This document shows positions 17,218 through 30,966 of a stretch of DNA of 64,000 bases, in pieces. The DNA comes from an uncultured Rhodobiaceae bacterium (lineage in GTDB: Bacteria > Pseudomonadota > Alphaproteobacteria > RS24). Numbering within the stretch: position 1 is the first letter of the stretch; each line of letters opens with the position of its first letter. The notes below the pieces were generated by a model. The model did no database searches. It was given only the letters and a program-made list of their open reading frames with translations, and was not told the origin of the DNA. The stretch spans positions 186,001 through 250,000 of the forward strand of contig CALCUM010000002.1 of the NCBI GenBank assembly GCA_937907245.1, written 5' to 3'. The translations under genes were made by a program, and so were the position numbers.

Positions 17218-19476
17218 ATGAATAATAAAGATAACAACACGGATTCACACAACCATTCTTGCTGTATGCATGAAGAGCACCATAAGCACCATCATACAAG
17301 TAAGGGTGCGCCTCAAAAAGGCGGGAAATATGATAAGGTCCCAGAGGGCTACACTGGAACGGTTTATACATGCCCTATGCACCCGGAAGTCCGTTCACCT
17401 GGGCCTGGCTCGTGCCCTTTATGCGGCATGGGGCTTGAACCTGAAACTGTAACGGCAGTTGATGAGGGGCCTAATCCGGAACTTGTCGATTTTAACAAGC
17501 GTTTTTTGGTGGGTGTACTGTTGACCGTTCCTTTGCTTGTACTGTCAATGTCGCCCATTTTTGGTTTCCACCAAATCCGGGATTTTCTTGGTGAACGCAC
17601 AGCTCTTTGGCTGGAACTCCTTCTCGGAACGCCAGTGACCCTTTGGTCTGGTTGGCCTTTCTTTGTGCGTGGGGTGAACTCTTTACGTTCAATGAACTTG
17701 AATATGTTCAGCCTGATTGCGATGGGGACGGGCGCGGCCTACCTTTTCAGTGTTACGGCTGTTCTGGTGCCAGAAATATTCCCTGCGGGGTTCCGTAATG
17801 CAGACGGACATGTTGGTGTTTATTTTGAAGCCGCAGCTGTAATTGTAACTCTTGTGTTGCTGGGGCAGGTGATGGAGTTGCGTGCCCGTGAACGCACTGG
17901 CTCTGCAATAAAGGCACTGCTTGATATGGCAGCAAAAACAGCACGCATAATTCATGATGACGGTAGTGAAGAAGAAATTCCTCTCGAAGATGTAAAAGTT
18001 GGCGACAAATTGCGTGTGCGCCCAGGTGACAAGGTGCCAGTAGATGGCACAGTGCTTGAAGGCCGCTCTTCAGTAGATGAGTCAATGATTTCAGGGGAGC
18101 CTGTACCGGTCGAAAAAACCGCTGGTGACGGTGTGACTGGTGCTACTATTAACGGAACTGGTAGTTTGGTTATTAAGGCAACACGGGTTGGCTCAGATAC
18201 AATGCTGTCCCAAATTGTGGAAATGGTAGCTAATGCACAAAGATCGCGTGCGCCCATTCAGAAATATGCCGATATGGTTGCTGGGTACTTTGTCCCTGTA
18301 GTTATTCTGATTGCCATTGTTTCCTTTTTGTCTTGGGCAATCTGGGGGCCTGAACCTTCTCTCTCATATGGTCTTGTCTCAGCGGTTGCTGTTCTAATAA
18401 TAGCGTGTCCATGTGCTTTGGGCTTGGCTACACCTATGTCTATCATGACGGCGACAGGGCGCGGTGCCCAAGCAGGTGTTTTGATTAAAAATGCCGAGGC
18501 CTTGGAGCGCTTTGAAAAGGTCGACACGCTTATTGTCGATAAGACAGGAACGCTGACCGAGGGCAAGCCCAAACTGGTTGCTGTACTTCCTGAAGATGGC
18601 CATGAGGAAGACGAAGTTCTTCGCCTTGCTGCATCGCTGGAACGTGGTTCAGAACATCCACTCGCAGAAGCCATTGTTCGAGGTGCAGAAGAGCGCGACG
18701 TAAAGATGGTTGATGCAACTGACTTTGAGGCCATTACCGGTAAGGGCGTAAAAGGCATCGTTAATGGTCATAATGTCGCGCTAGGCAACAGTAAATTGGT
18801 TGCTGATATGGGGCTTAATGGTGGATCATTGTCTGAAACGGCAAATGCCCGCCGCGATGAGGGTGAGACAGTCATGTTTGTTATTCTCGATAATAATATC
18901 GCGGGGCTTGTTAGTGTAGCTGACCCCGTGAAGGAAACTACACCCAAGGCACTACAAGAGCTCCATCAACTGGGTTTCAGAATTATTATGGCCACCGGCG
19001 ATAACGAGCGTACGGCCATGGCCGTTGCTGCGCGATTGGGTATTGATGAAATTCGTGCCGATGTACTGCCGGAAGATAAAGCCAATATCATTAAGGAACT
19101 TCAGGAACAGGGGCATAAGGTTGCTATGGCAGGGGACGGTGTAAATGATGCTCCTGCCTTAGCCCAGGCTGACGTGGGTATCGCCATGGGAACAGGTGCT
19201 GATGTGGCCATTGAAAGCGCGGGTTTTACCCTTGTTAAGGGTGACCTTGACGGTATTGTTCGCGCCCGTCGCTTGGTGCGAGCAACCATGCGAAACATAC
19301 GCCAGAACCTCTTTTTTGCGCTTGCCTACAATACGGCAGGGGTGCCTGTTGCTGCAGGGGTTTTGTTTCCATTTTTTGGTATCTTAATTAGCCCCATGTT
19401 CGCCGCTTTTGCCATGAGTGCATCATCAATTTCGGTGGTTCTGAATGCTTTGCGTTTGCGGAAGGAGAGCATTTAA
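17218..19476 (+). CDS. copA: P1B-1 copper-exporting ATPase
   Basis: A 752-residue heavy-metal P-type ATPase. It has a His-rich N-terminus ([16 protein letters not shown]), a metal-binding domain with [15 protein letters not shown] and [10 protein letters not shown] (residues 52-76), the actuator motif ISGEP, ion-site C397-P398-C399 ([13 protein letters not shown]), phosphorylation site D441 in [17 protein letters not shown] and GDGVND. Late helices carry YN ([10 protein letters not shown]) and [15 protein letters not shown], ligands of the Cu(I) P1B-1 group. It expels cytosolic Cu(I) or Ag(I). It follows the permease by 13 bases and shares its MerR promoter. No CxxC domain of the usual CopA kind is seen. 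Confidence 0.92.
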   Translation: MNNKDNNTDSHNHSCCMHEEHHKHHHTSKGAPQKGGKYDKVPEGYTGTVYTCPMHPEVRSPGPGSCPLCGMGLEPETVTAVDEGPNPELVDFNKRFLVGVLLTVPLLVLSMSPIFGFHQIRDFLGERTALWLELLLGTPVTLWSGWPFFVRGVNSLRSMNLNMFSLIAMGTGAAYLFSVTAVLVPEIFPAGFRNADGHVGVYFEAAAVIVTLVLLGQVMELRARERTGSAIKALLDMAAKTARIIHDDGSEEEIPLEDVKVGDKLRVRPGDKVPVDGTVLEGRSSVDESMISGEPVPVEKTAGDGVTGATINGTGSLVIKATRVGSDTMLSQIVEMVANAQRSRAPIQKYADMVAGYFVPVVILIAIVSFLSWAIWGPEPSLSYGLVSAVAVLIIACPCALGLATPMSIMTATGRGAQAGVLIKNAEALERFEKVDTLIVDKTGTLTEGKPKLVAVLPEDGHEEDEVLRLAASLERGSEHPLAEAIVRGAEERDVKMVDATDFEAITGKGVKGIVNGHNVALGNSKLVADMGLNGGSLSETANARRDEGETVMFVILDNNIAGLVSVADPVKETTPKALQELHQLGFRIIMATGDNERTAMAVAARLGIDEIRADVLPEDKANIIKELQEQGHKVAMAGDGVNDAPALAQADVGIAMGTGADVAIESAGFTLVKGDLDGIVRARRLVRATMRNIRQNLFFALAYNTAGVPVAAGVLFPFFGILISPMFAAFAMSASSISVVLNALRLRKESI

Positions 19477-19520
19477 AAAATAACTTGCATAATCTGCTAT
19501 TCGCCCCCATCATATAATCG

Positions 19521-19880
19521 ATGAAAAAAATATTGCACATACTTATTTCTGTTATGATCGTGTCTGGAGGGGTTTTATCTTCTGCAGATGCTCATTCTAT
19601 TGATGAGTTGAGCAATACGCAAAACCTTTCGGTATCGGTTCATCATGATGTAGATACTGTGCCTAATAATGGTGAAGACTCTTCAAAAGACAATTACGGT
19701 GGCAACCATGAGGCTACGCATTGTGGTCATGGATGTGCACACTCTCATATGCTTGGTCAAGTAACGGTACATTCTTTCTTGAGTATTTCAGGGATAGGTA
19801 AGCGTTATTTACTTGATCGCGATGTACTCATAACCGATGTTGTTTTTGGCCTCAAGCGCCCCCCTCGTATTTTCGCCTAA
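19521..19880 (+). CDS. small secreted His/Cys protein at the head of the czc operon
   Basis: A 119-residue protein with signal peptide (KKILHILISVMIVSGGVLSS), an acidic middle and a THCGHGCAHSHMLGQ cluster near residues 72-86 that could bind metal. The end GLKRPPRIFA echoes the RPPR tail of CzcI-type proteins that open Czc operons. 110 bases precede the czcC-like gene. A regulatory or metal-sensing role for the RND pump is possible; the family is not certain. Confidence 0.6.
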   Translation: MKKILHILISVMIVSGGVLSSADAHSIDELSNTQNLSVSVHHDVDTVPNNGEDSSKDNYGGNHEATHCGHGCAHSHMLGQVTVHSFLSISGIGKRYLLDRDVLITDVVFGLKRPPRIFA

Positions 19881-19990
19881 GGGCAAAATGCGTCTTTAAT
19901 TCCTAAATTTACATAGACTTTTGCCCGGATTCGTTTGCCAGCAATCACTTGCTGACGTTTAACCACGTTAACCGAGCAAAAGGCTAATTT

Positions 19991-21262
19991 ATGAAAAATA
20001 TAATATTTACCTTACTATTAAGCACGTCTCTACTTCTCCTACCTGTTGAGGGCTTTGCACAAGATGATGCTGACGAATTGCGTCATGTGTTTGTAACGGC
20101 GCTCGAACGCAACCCTGATATTCAGGCTGCACTTGCTTCAGTGAATATAGCAAAAGGAAACCTTTTACAGGCAAGATTAAGACCAAACCCCGAAGCAACC
20201 GTAGAGATGGAAAATTTTGGTGGCAATGACCAGTTTTCTGGTACAGGCATGGCTGAAGTCACCTACGGGATTGAACAGGAGCTAGAAATTGGGGGCAAGC
20301 GTCGTTACCGTCGAGAGGTCGCCAATTATGAGCTTCAAATCACTCAGGAACAAACGATAGCTGATATCTTAGGCATACTGGCAAACATTCACCAAGCTTA
20401 TGCCGAACTAAATATTGCGCATCAAAGGCTTAATCTGGCAGAAAAACGACTTGAACTGGCCAATAAAACGCATTTGGCAGTCAAGGGGCGTGTAAAGGCT
20501 GCCGCTGCATCTGATATTCAACACACTAAGGTTGATATTGAGCAACAAGCTGCTGAAATAGAGAAAACAGCTGCTTTAGAGATTTTTGATTCATCTAAAG
20601 CTCGGTTTGAACGCCTACTTTCTGGGAATGTGGATGAGCTAGGCTTTGAGTATAAGCCCTTATTGACAGTTATAGACTTGCCAGAAAAAGAAGACCTGCT
20701 GGTTGCAATACAGGAATCTCCTCTAGCACTTATTGCGGGTCTAAAAAGGCTTCAGTCTAAGAGCAGAATTGATCTGGCCCGAGCAAACGCAATTCCCAAC
20801 CCTCGGCTGGGTTTAGGCGTTCGTCGGTTTAACGAAACAAACAGTAACGCATTGATTGCGAGTATTTCTATCCCATTGCCATTCTTTAATCGTAACCAGG
20901 GAAATATTGCTTCTGAACGTGCTAAAAGTTTTAAAGCTGAATATGAAGCAGAGGCGGCTATCCTATCATTAAAAGAATCGGCTGAATTGATTTATGCACA
21001 AATTCTGGCCGCGTCAAATGCAGTCAAACGTTATCAGGATGAAATTATTCCAAGCGCTCTTAGAGCCTACAACCAAGCTTCTGAAGGGTATGGGTTAGGC
21101 CGGTTCTCATTCTTGGAATTGTTGGATGCTCAGCGCACTCTTTATGAAATGCAAGAAGCTCATTTGAATAGTCTTCTGCAATTTCACCAAGCCCAGGCGC
21201 AAGTTGATTTTCTTATGAGCGCTCATGCTGGGCTCATTCAACAAATAATTTCTTTAAAATAG
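19991..21262 (+). CDS. czcC: outer-membrane channel, CzcC/TolC family
   Basis: TolC-family protein of 423 residues. Signal peptide LLLSTSLLLLPVEGFAQ; OEP repeats with RLRPNPEATVEMENFGG and the second-half PNPRLGLGVRRF and LPFFNRNQGNIA, typical of CzcC/CnrC. It gives the outer-membrane exit of the Czc pump. The czcB-like gene follows after 13 bases in the same orientation. Confidence 0.85.
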   Translation: MKNIIFTLLLSTSLLLLPVEGFAQDDADELRHVFVTALERNPDIQAALASVNIAKGNLLQARLRPNPEATVEMENFGGNDQFSGTGMAEVTYGIEQELEIGGKRRYRREVANYELQITQEQTIADILGILANIHQAYAELNIAHQRLNLAEKRLELANKTHLAVKGRVKAAAASDIQHTKVDIEQQAAEIEKTAALEIFDSSKARFERLLSGNVDELGFEYKPLLTVIDLPEKEDLLVAIQESPLALIAGLKRLQSKSRIDLARANAIPNPRLGLGVRRFNETNSNALIASISIPLPFFNRNQGNIASERAKSFKAEYEAEAAILSLKESAELIYAQILAASNAVKRYQDEIIPSALRAYNQASEGYGLGRFSFLELLDAQRTLYEMQEAHLNSLLQFHQAQAQVDFLMSAHAGLIQQIISLK

Positions 21263-21275
21263 GAGAGACTCAAGA

Positions 21276-26486
<5,211 letters not shown>

Positions 26487-26503
26487 TACGCCCTGTTTTT
26501 TTG

Positions 26504-27622
26504 TCATTTAGGTTTGAAAATCTTGCTGTTCATCTTTTCGACCACATCACGGGTATGATCCTCAGACAGGTGAGAGTAGCGTTTGACCATCTGGAGGGTC
26601 TTGTGGCCAAGCACTTCGGCAATCTCAAGCTGGCTAGCACCGTTCATGGCGAGGTAGCTGGCGGCACTGTGGCGCAGATCATGGAAACGGAAATCCACAA
26701 TGCCAGCTTTATCGCGGGCGTTTTCCCAAGCCTTACGAATATCAATAGGTTGTTTCCCGTCGGTACGCGGGAAAATGAAGTCTGAGCCATTTTCCATGTT
26801 CGCTACATAGTCCTTGCGCCAGTCTAGGTGATCCAGCAGCACATCTTTCAAATAACCGACAATCGGCACCTTGCGGGTTTCGCGGTTTTTGGTTTCGCGC
26901 AGAATGGCCACCTGGCGGTCAAGGTCCAGGTCTTTGAGCTTCAGCTTTAAAATCTCATTCTTTCGTGCGCCGGTGGATAAGGCAAAGACCACCACAGCGT
27001 ATAGCTGAGGGTTCGGGCTGGCCTTGCAGGCAGCAAGCAGGGCTTGGCGTTCATCATCATCCAGGAAGCGCACACGCTCTTTATTGGCCTTAGTAATGCG
27101 GCCAACACCCTGCATGGGGTTCGCAGCGCCAAGCCAACCCCATTTTTGAGCATGGTTCAGCAGAATTTCCAGATTGTCACGATAGTGCTTCACGGTTTTG
27201 GGTGACTTGGGCTTGTTTGGCTTTTGATCTTCTTCAAGCTGCTCGCGTTGGTCACCTGCGTTTTTAAGTTCTGCCACTTTCTTGCTGATAATCTCATGGG
27301 TGAGGAAGGAGAGGGCATAGCTGCCCAGTTCCCGTTCCCAGTGGTTCAGATAGGTATTTTCCACCCGTTGGCTTGACGGGGCCTTATGGGGCAGCACATC
27401 TTCACGATATTTATTGATAACGTCGGCCAGGGTTTGTTTTTTGGCCTGCGTTGAAACATTGCGGAACTCGCCATCGGCAATTTGCGTTTCGATACGTTTG
27501 GCCCATGTTTGGGCATCGGTCAGGCGTTTGAATGTTTTGGCTTGGACAGGATAGCCATGCACCCGAACACGGGCGCGGTAGCTCACGCCTTTTTTGCCAA
27601 CACGTTTATCAATAACTGCCAA
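26504..27622 (-). CDS. int: full-length tyrosine integrase
   Basis: A 372-residue phage/ICE-type integrase. It has an arm-binding N-terminus (KGVSYRARVRVHGYPVQAKT), a SAM-like core-binding region about 60-165, and the catalytic domain with R220 (STGARKNE), K245, H314 and R317 (FHDLRHSAASY), H340 (LGHKTLQM) and Y349. All catalytic residues are kept. Its start lies 205 bases from a tRNA-fMet 3' half, as is normal for an integrase beside its attachment site, so this is probably the enzyme that placed the left block here. Confidence 0.92.
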   Translation of the reverse strand: MAVIDKRVGKKGVSYRARVRVHGYPVQAKTFKRLTDAQTWAKRIETQIADGEFRNVSTQAKKQTLADVINKYREDVLPHKAPSSQRVENTYLNHWERELGSYALSFLTHEIISKKVAELKNAGDQREQLEEDQKPNKPKSPKTVKHYRDNLEILLNHAQKWGWLGAANPMQGVGRITKANKERVRFLDDDERQALLAACKASPNPQLYAVVVFALSTGARKNEILKLKLKDLDLDRQVAILRETKNRETRKVPIVGYLKDVLLDHLDWRKDYVANMENGSDFIFPRTDGKQPIDIRKAWENARDKAGIVDFRFHDLRHSAASYLAMNGASQLEIAEVLGHKTLQMVKRYSHLSEDHTRDVVEKMNSKIFKPK

Positions 27623-27687
27623 ACTTCCATCCTCATATGTTTTGAATATGATCGCACTCTATCACATATGAAGGTCGTCACAAACAT

Positions 27688-27707
27688 TTTTGGACCAAAT
27701 TTGGACC
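27688..27707. repeat. tandem 9-base direct repeats upstream of int
   Basis: TTTGGACCA occurs at 27688-27696 and again at 27699-27707, one helical turn apart, in an AT-rich stretch between the integrase start and the tRNA-derived site. They fit arm-type binding sites for integrase or its accessory factor. This is inferred from spacing and position. Confidence 0.45.
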
Positions 27708-27827
27708 ACTAAACCATAAAAAATGGCAATAAATGACAATAAGCCACAGTAAGGCGTGTTTTATAAACATTTGAAAAATAACAATAAATAAGTATGTGAA
27801 TTATTGTGAGTTATAGTTACCTTAAAT

Positions 27828-27872
27828 CTCATAACCTGAAGGTCGTAGGTTCAAATCCTACCCCCGCAACCA
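27828..27872 (+). tRNA. 3' half of initiator tRNA-fMet (CAU), attachment-site remnant
   Basis: The piece starts at the anticodon loop CTCATAA and holds the 3' anticodon strand CCTGA, variable loop AGGTC, T-arm GTAGG-TTCAAAT-CCTAC, acceptor strand CCCCGCA and ACCA. The 5' half is missing; upstream sequence is AT-rich island DNA. This is what remains at the distal end when an element integrates into the 3' part of a tRNA. It is not a working tRNA. Confidence 0.85.
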
Positions 27873-27876
27873 ACTT

Positions 27877-27908
27877 AAGCCCGTAACTTCAAAGAGTTAC
27901 GGGCTTTT
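27877..27908 (+). terminator. strong Rho-independent terminator
   Basis: AAGCCCGTAACT (27877-27888) pairs perfectly with AGTTACGGGCTT (27895-27906), 12 bp with a 6-base loop, followed by a short T-run to 27908. It sits four bases after the tRNA-fMet 3' half, so it is probably the natural terminator of that tRNA gene, carried along with it. Confidence 0.85.
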
Positions 27909-27940
27909 GGATTCTTGGGGTATGTGCCGAAATGGTCCAC

Positions 27941-27959
27941 TGGAATCACTGTGGAATCA
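27941..27959. repeat. direct repeats TGGAATCA
   Basis: TGGAATCA occurs at 27941-27948 and 27952-27959, 11 bases apart, just past the terminator and preceded by TGGTCCAC. This spacing resembles the TTTGGACCA pair beside the integrase. It may be the leftover arm region of another element. Confidence 0.35.
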
Positions 27960-27970
27960 TGAGGGGAGGA

Positions 27971-28090
27971 ACTCCTTCGCAAAGTGGCGTCCGACATGCC
28001 GAAATTGCAGCACAGTTCCTCCACCGTTACACCGGCTTCATGTTCTTTCAAAATCCCGATAACTTGTTCGTCTGTAAATCTATGTTTCAT
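27971..28090 (-). pseudogene. IS3-family transposase OrfA, N-terminal remnant
   Basis: The first ~40 residues match IS3-type OrfA proteins: MKHRFTDEQVIGILKEHEAG, then VEELCCNFGMSDATL, the helix-turn-helix. The frame goes on to 27875, but beyond SDATLRR it no longer resembles the family and runs into the terminator and direct repeats. OrfB and the inverted terminal repeats are not found nearby, so this is an inactive scar at a recombination joint, six bases from lspA. Confidence 0.75.
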
Positions 28091-28095
28091 TAGTA

Positions 28096-28629
28096 CTATT
28101 CTATTGAACCATCTTCAGCACAGTCTTGTATCGTTTTCTTGCTGGTACGAAACGACTGAATAACAAGAAGGGCAGCTCCGGTGAAAATCCCGGTATCAGC
28201 CAAATTGAATGCGGGCCAGTGGTACACGCCAATGAAGAAATCGAGAAAGTCCGTTACGGCGCCGACTCGTATCCGATCCAGGAGGTTTCCCAAAGCGCCG
28301 CCGATGATCAGAGAAATCGCTGCACCATCAATGGCGCGCTCGGCATTCCAAAGCCAGACAAGAAGGAAGCCGACGATTACCACGGCCAGCGAAGACAACA
28401 CAATTGGTCCCCAAGTTCCGAGGTCGTTCAGGAGGCCGAAGCTGACCCCACGGTTGAACCCCAACGCAAGATTGAAAAAAGACGAAATGGGAATAACGTG
28501 CGGCGGATTCGAGAGGAGTTCGATCATGAACGATTTTGAGGCTTGATCGAGCAACAGAACGAGGGAGCTTCCGAGAAGACCAATTCCAAAGTGCCGAAGT
28601 TTGAGGGAAAACACACGACCAACGGTCAT
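28096..28629 (-). CDS. lspA: lipoprotein signal peptidase
   Basis: Signal peptidase II of 177 residues: four membrane helices and catalytic Asp pair D118 (GALGNLLDRIRVG) and D145 (WPAFNLADTG). Conserved FNRGVSFGLL is also present. It cleaves prolipoproteins at the membrane. Extra lspA copies often sit in metal-resistance clusters (e.g. PbrC-type) and this one ends a unit with SCO1-like, DsbA, DsbB and CDF genes. Its start overlaps the upstream gene by four bases. Confidence 0.92.
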   Translation of the reverse strand: MTVGRVFSLKLRHFGIGLLGSSLVLLLDQASKSFMIELLSNPPHVIPISSFFNLALGFNRGVSFGLLNDLGTWGPIVLSSLAVVIVGFLLVWLWNAERAIDGAAISLIIGGALGNLLDRIRVGAVTDFLDFFIGVYHWPAFNLADTGIFTGAALLVIQSFRTSKKTIQDCAEDGSIE

Positions 28630-29135
28630 GATTTTTTCTGCCCGTTTGATTTTAGAGCCACCCGTTCGTGGACAGCTGGTCCGGCCAAAACTGCCTGACG
28701 CGACCGCGCCGCCTCGGCAATCTGGGCCTCGGTTCCAGTCAGGCCGACGATAGTCGGATGAAATACCGAAACATACTCGGCCATGGTCTCCACCCGGTCG
28801 CGCTCGGGGTCAATCGAGACTAACAGCGGCTTTACCAATCCCGCGTCCGGCCCGAGTCGCTCCATGACCCGGGCGAGCTCCGCGAGGGTCGTCGGGCATA
28901 TATCCGGACAGTTGGTGAATCCGAAAAAGACCAGTAACCATTTGCCCTGATAGCTTTGCACAGTGACAGCATTGCTGCGGTGATCGGTCAAGTTGAACGT
29001 TGGCCGGAAGGAAGTTGCCACATCTTGCGATGAACTGCCGCCACTCGGCCCACGATCATGCCACAGACTGAGCCAGAGAAAGCCCGCCAGCGCGACACCC
29101 ACGCCTCCCCAAAGGGTAATCCTTACGGCTCTCAA
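28626..29135 (-). CDS. SCO1/SenC-like protein, C-terminally shortened
   Basis: A 169-residue membrane-anchored thioredoxin-fold protein. One N-terminal membrane helix (TLWGGVGVALAGFLWLSLW) is followed by a SCO domain with the copper-binding pair C76-x3-C80 in FGFTNCPDICPTTLAEL, then PLLVSIDPERD. The usual distal His ligand and final strands are absent: after VGLTGTEAQIAEAA the sequence turns to a short Arg/Ala-rich tail. It may therefore not bind copper normally, or may serve as a redox protein only. Overlaps dsbA and lspA by 4 bases each. Confidence 0.78.
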   Translation of the reverse strand: MRAVRITLWGGVGVALAGFLWLSLWHDRGPSGGSSSQDVATSFRPTFNLTDHRSNAVTVQSYQGKWLLVFFGFTNCPDICPTTLAELARVMERLGPDAGLVKPLLVSIDPERDRVETMAEYVSVFHPTIVGLTGTEAQIAEAARSRQAVLAGPAVHERVALKSNGQKKS

Positions 29136-29776
29136 TTTGACGCCACCTCTGCCTCAACCAGATCGAGCAGTTGCTGCTCGCCGAAGTCGAGCAGCGGTTT
29201 TCCGTTGACGAAGAATGTCGGTGTCCCCGTCACGCCGACGTTCTTCACGTCGGCCGTGTCCTGGTTCAAGACGGCGACGATGCCAGGGAGTTTGGCATCG
29301 CGGCGGGCGCGTTCCACGTCGAGGCCTGTTCCGTCTAACAGGCTCCAGGCACTATCGGCCGGACGCCCATGTGGCGCCCAACGAGGTTGGGTTTCAAGAA
29401 GTCGCTCGAGAACGACCTCGAACTTCCCCTGAAGGCGAGCAGCTTCTAGAATCCGTATCGCTTCTTCCGATGGTGGATGGAACGCTGTGTATCTGAGCAC
29501 GACGCGAACTTTCCCCTGAAACTCGGAAAGTATCTTTTTCACCACGGGATGGAAGGCGCGGCATGCTTCGCACGCGGGATCGAAGAATTCGACGATGGTG
29601 ACGGGCGCATCTTTTGCTCCAAAGACCGGCGAATGGGGTCTTACCAGCGGCGCTTCATTTGATACTGGTTTTGTGACCGCCACTTCCTTGCTTGTCGGGG
29701 AGTAAAGAAGGCCACCGATGGCAAATAGTCCGACTGCTACTACGGCGGTCACGATGATCAGGGTTCGACGGTTCAT
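29132..29776 (-). CDS. DsbA-family periplasmic thiol oxidoreductase
   Basis: A 214-residue protein with an N-terminal membrane anchor (LIIVTAVVAVGLFAIGGLLY) and a thioredoxin fold with active site C69-E-A-C72 (FFDPACEACRAFHP) and the cis-Pro loop VTGTPTFFVNG near residue 180. It would form or reshuffle disulfides in the periplasm, with the neighbouring DsbB as electron acceptor. Its start overlaps the dsbB stop by 4 bases. Confidence 0.88.
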   Translation of the reverse strand: MNRRTLIIVTAVVAVGLFAIGGLLYSPTSKEVAVTKPVSNEAPLVRPHSPVFGAKDAPVTIVEFFDPACEACRAFHPVVKKILSEFQGKVRVVLRYTAFHPPSEEAIRILEAARLQGKFEVVLERLLETQPRWAPHGRPADSAWSLLDGTGLDVERARRDAKLPGIVAVLNQDTADVKNVGVTGTPTFFVNGKPLLDFGEQQLLDLVEAEVASN

Positions 29777-30201
29777 GAAGATCTCTTTCTAAAGGGAACG
29801 GTCAGCAACAAAATGATGGCACTGAAGGAGAAAACGGACAGGTACGGTAGCGGCAGAACGCCAAACAGCACTTGATCTTCTCCCGAGCATGATGGTCCGT
29901 TGCGTTCACAGGGTTGAATTGGTTCGGGGATGATCCCGACGAAAAGCAGGCTATGCCAAAGTGCGATCAAGCCGCCAATCAATGCCAAAGGAATAACGTA
30001 GTGCCGAACCGCATGATCGGCTCGAAAACTCGCAAGCCCCAGGATAAGTGCCAGCGGAAACATGGCGATCCGTTGGTACCAGCAAAGAACACAGGGTGTT
30101 CGTCCCATGACTTCCCCGATGAACAGGGCCCCGAGGGTCGCGGTCAAAGCAATCAGCCATGCGAGATACAAGGCGTTGGTTTGATGGGAGGTGTTCTGCA
30201 T
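29773..30201 (-). CDS. dsbB: disulfide bond formation protein DsbB
   Basis: A 142-residue membrane protein with four helices. Cys pairs C37-C40 (TPCVLCWYQR) and C98-C105 (QPCERNGPSC) match the quinone-coupled DsbB mechanism that re-oxidises DsbA. ATG 30201 is chosen as first Met of the family-like sequence; the open frame reaches further up but there runs over the CDF gene and is not DsbB. Forms a unit with dsbA, SCO1-like and lspA. Together they may help assemble disulfide-containing metal proteins in the periplasm. Confidence 0.88.
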   Translation of the reverse strand: MQNTSHQTNALYLAWLIALTATLGALFIGEVMGRTPCVLCWYQRIAMFPLALILGLASFRADHAVRHYVIPLALIGGLIALWHSLLFVGIIPEPIQPCERNGPSCSGEDQVLFGVLPLPYLSVFSFSAIILLLTVPFRKRSS

Positions 30202-30215
30202 GGTGCTACCCGACC

Positions 30216-30851
30216 TCACTCGCCCGTCGCGGGAACGGCACAATGTTGCATTTCTCCCCACGCCTGACGCACGATCTGCGTGGCCGACCAGAGGAACAGG
30301 CCGGCCATGAGAGCGGCGACAATAAGGTCTGGCCACGCAGTCCCGGTAAAATAGACACCGGCTGCCGCCCCGATGACGGCCACATTTCCGATGGCGTCGT
30401 TGCGGCTGCAGAGCCAGACGGAGCGAACGTTCGCGTCGCCGTCCTTGAATCGCATGAGAAGGACGACGCTTGCAAGGTTTGCCAAAAGCGCCAACAACCC
30501 GACACCGCCCATGACTGTCGCGGACGGCACGCCGAGGACGAGAACTTGATAAGCGGTCGATCCAAATACCCATAGCCCCATGGCCGCAAGGCTGAGCCCC
30601 TTGATGAGTGCCGCCGTCGCGCGGACGTGCAGGGCCATGCCGATGACGTAGAGGCTGATGGCGTAAGTGGTCGTATCGCCGAGGAAATCGAGGGCGTCCG
30701 CCTGCAGCGCCTTCGACCCCGCGAAAGCGCCCGCCGCCATCTCAACGATGAACATAGCGCCGTTGATGGCGATGACGATCCACAATGCCCGCTTGAATGC
30801 GGCGGAAACGCCGTCGAATTGGGCATCTTGTCCGCAGCAACTTGCACTCAT
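30216..30851 (-). CDS. cation diffusion facilitator (CDF) transporter
   Basis: An approximately 211-residue CDF-family protein. It starts with a Cys pair (SASCCGQD), has FIVEMAAGAF and ADALDFLGDTTTYA (helix-2 metal site, with Asp at both the H and D positions), and a second site SRNDAIGNVAVIG. The cytosolic C-terminal domain of normal CDFs is absent, so the protein is short. ATG 30851 is preferred for AGGAG ahead of it; an in-frame ATG at 30887 would add 12 residues. Divergent from the MerR gene at 30967, which probably controls it. Confidence 0.85.
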   Translation of the reverse strand: MSASCCGQDAQFDGVSAAFKRALWIVIAINGAMFIVEMAAGAFAGSKALQADALDFLGDTTTYAISLYVIGMALHVRATAALIKGLSLAAMGLWVFGSTAYQVLVLGVPSATVMGGVGLLALLANLASVVLLMRFKDGDANVRSVWLCSRNDAIGNVAVIGAAAGVYFTGTAWPDLIVAALMAGLFLWSATQIVRQAWGEMQHCAVPATGE

Positions 30852-30887
30852 ACCTTGCTCCTGTAATTCATTATCGAGGCTTGTCAT

Positions 30888-30963
30888 CCAATTGAACGAC
30901 GCCTTGAAAGCCTCTAGTCTGAGATACTAATATCTACAATCGTTGTAGGAGCAAGAGGAAAAT
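30888..30963. promoter_or_regulatory. divergent MerR/CDF promoter region
   Basis: This gap separates the leftward CDF unit from the rightward MerR gene. A possible long-spacer promoter is TTGAAA (30904-30909) then ATATCT after 20 bases. A perfect 6-base dyad CTACAA-TCG-TTGTAG lies at 30934-30948, adjoining the MerR ribosome-binding site. The exact operator cannot be fixed by eye. Confidence 0.4.
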
Positions 30964-30966
30964 TTG

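Noticed and set aside
29773-30573. 266-codon frame as one gene
   Set aside because: Only the last 142 codons are DsbB; the earlier part is the antisense-frame overlap with the CDF gene and shows no protein family features.
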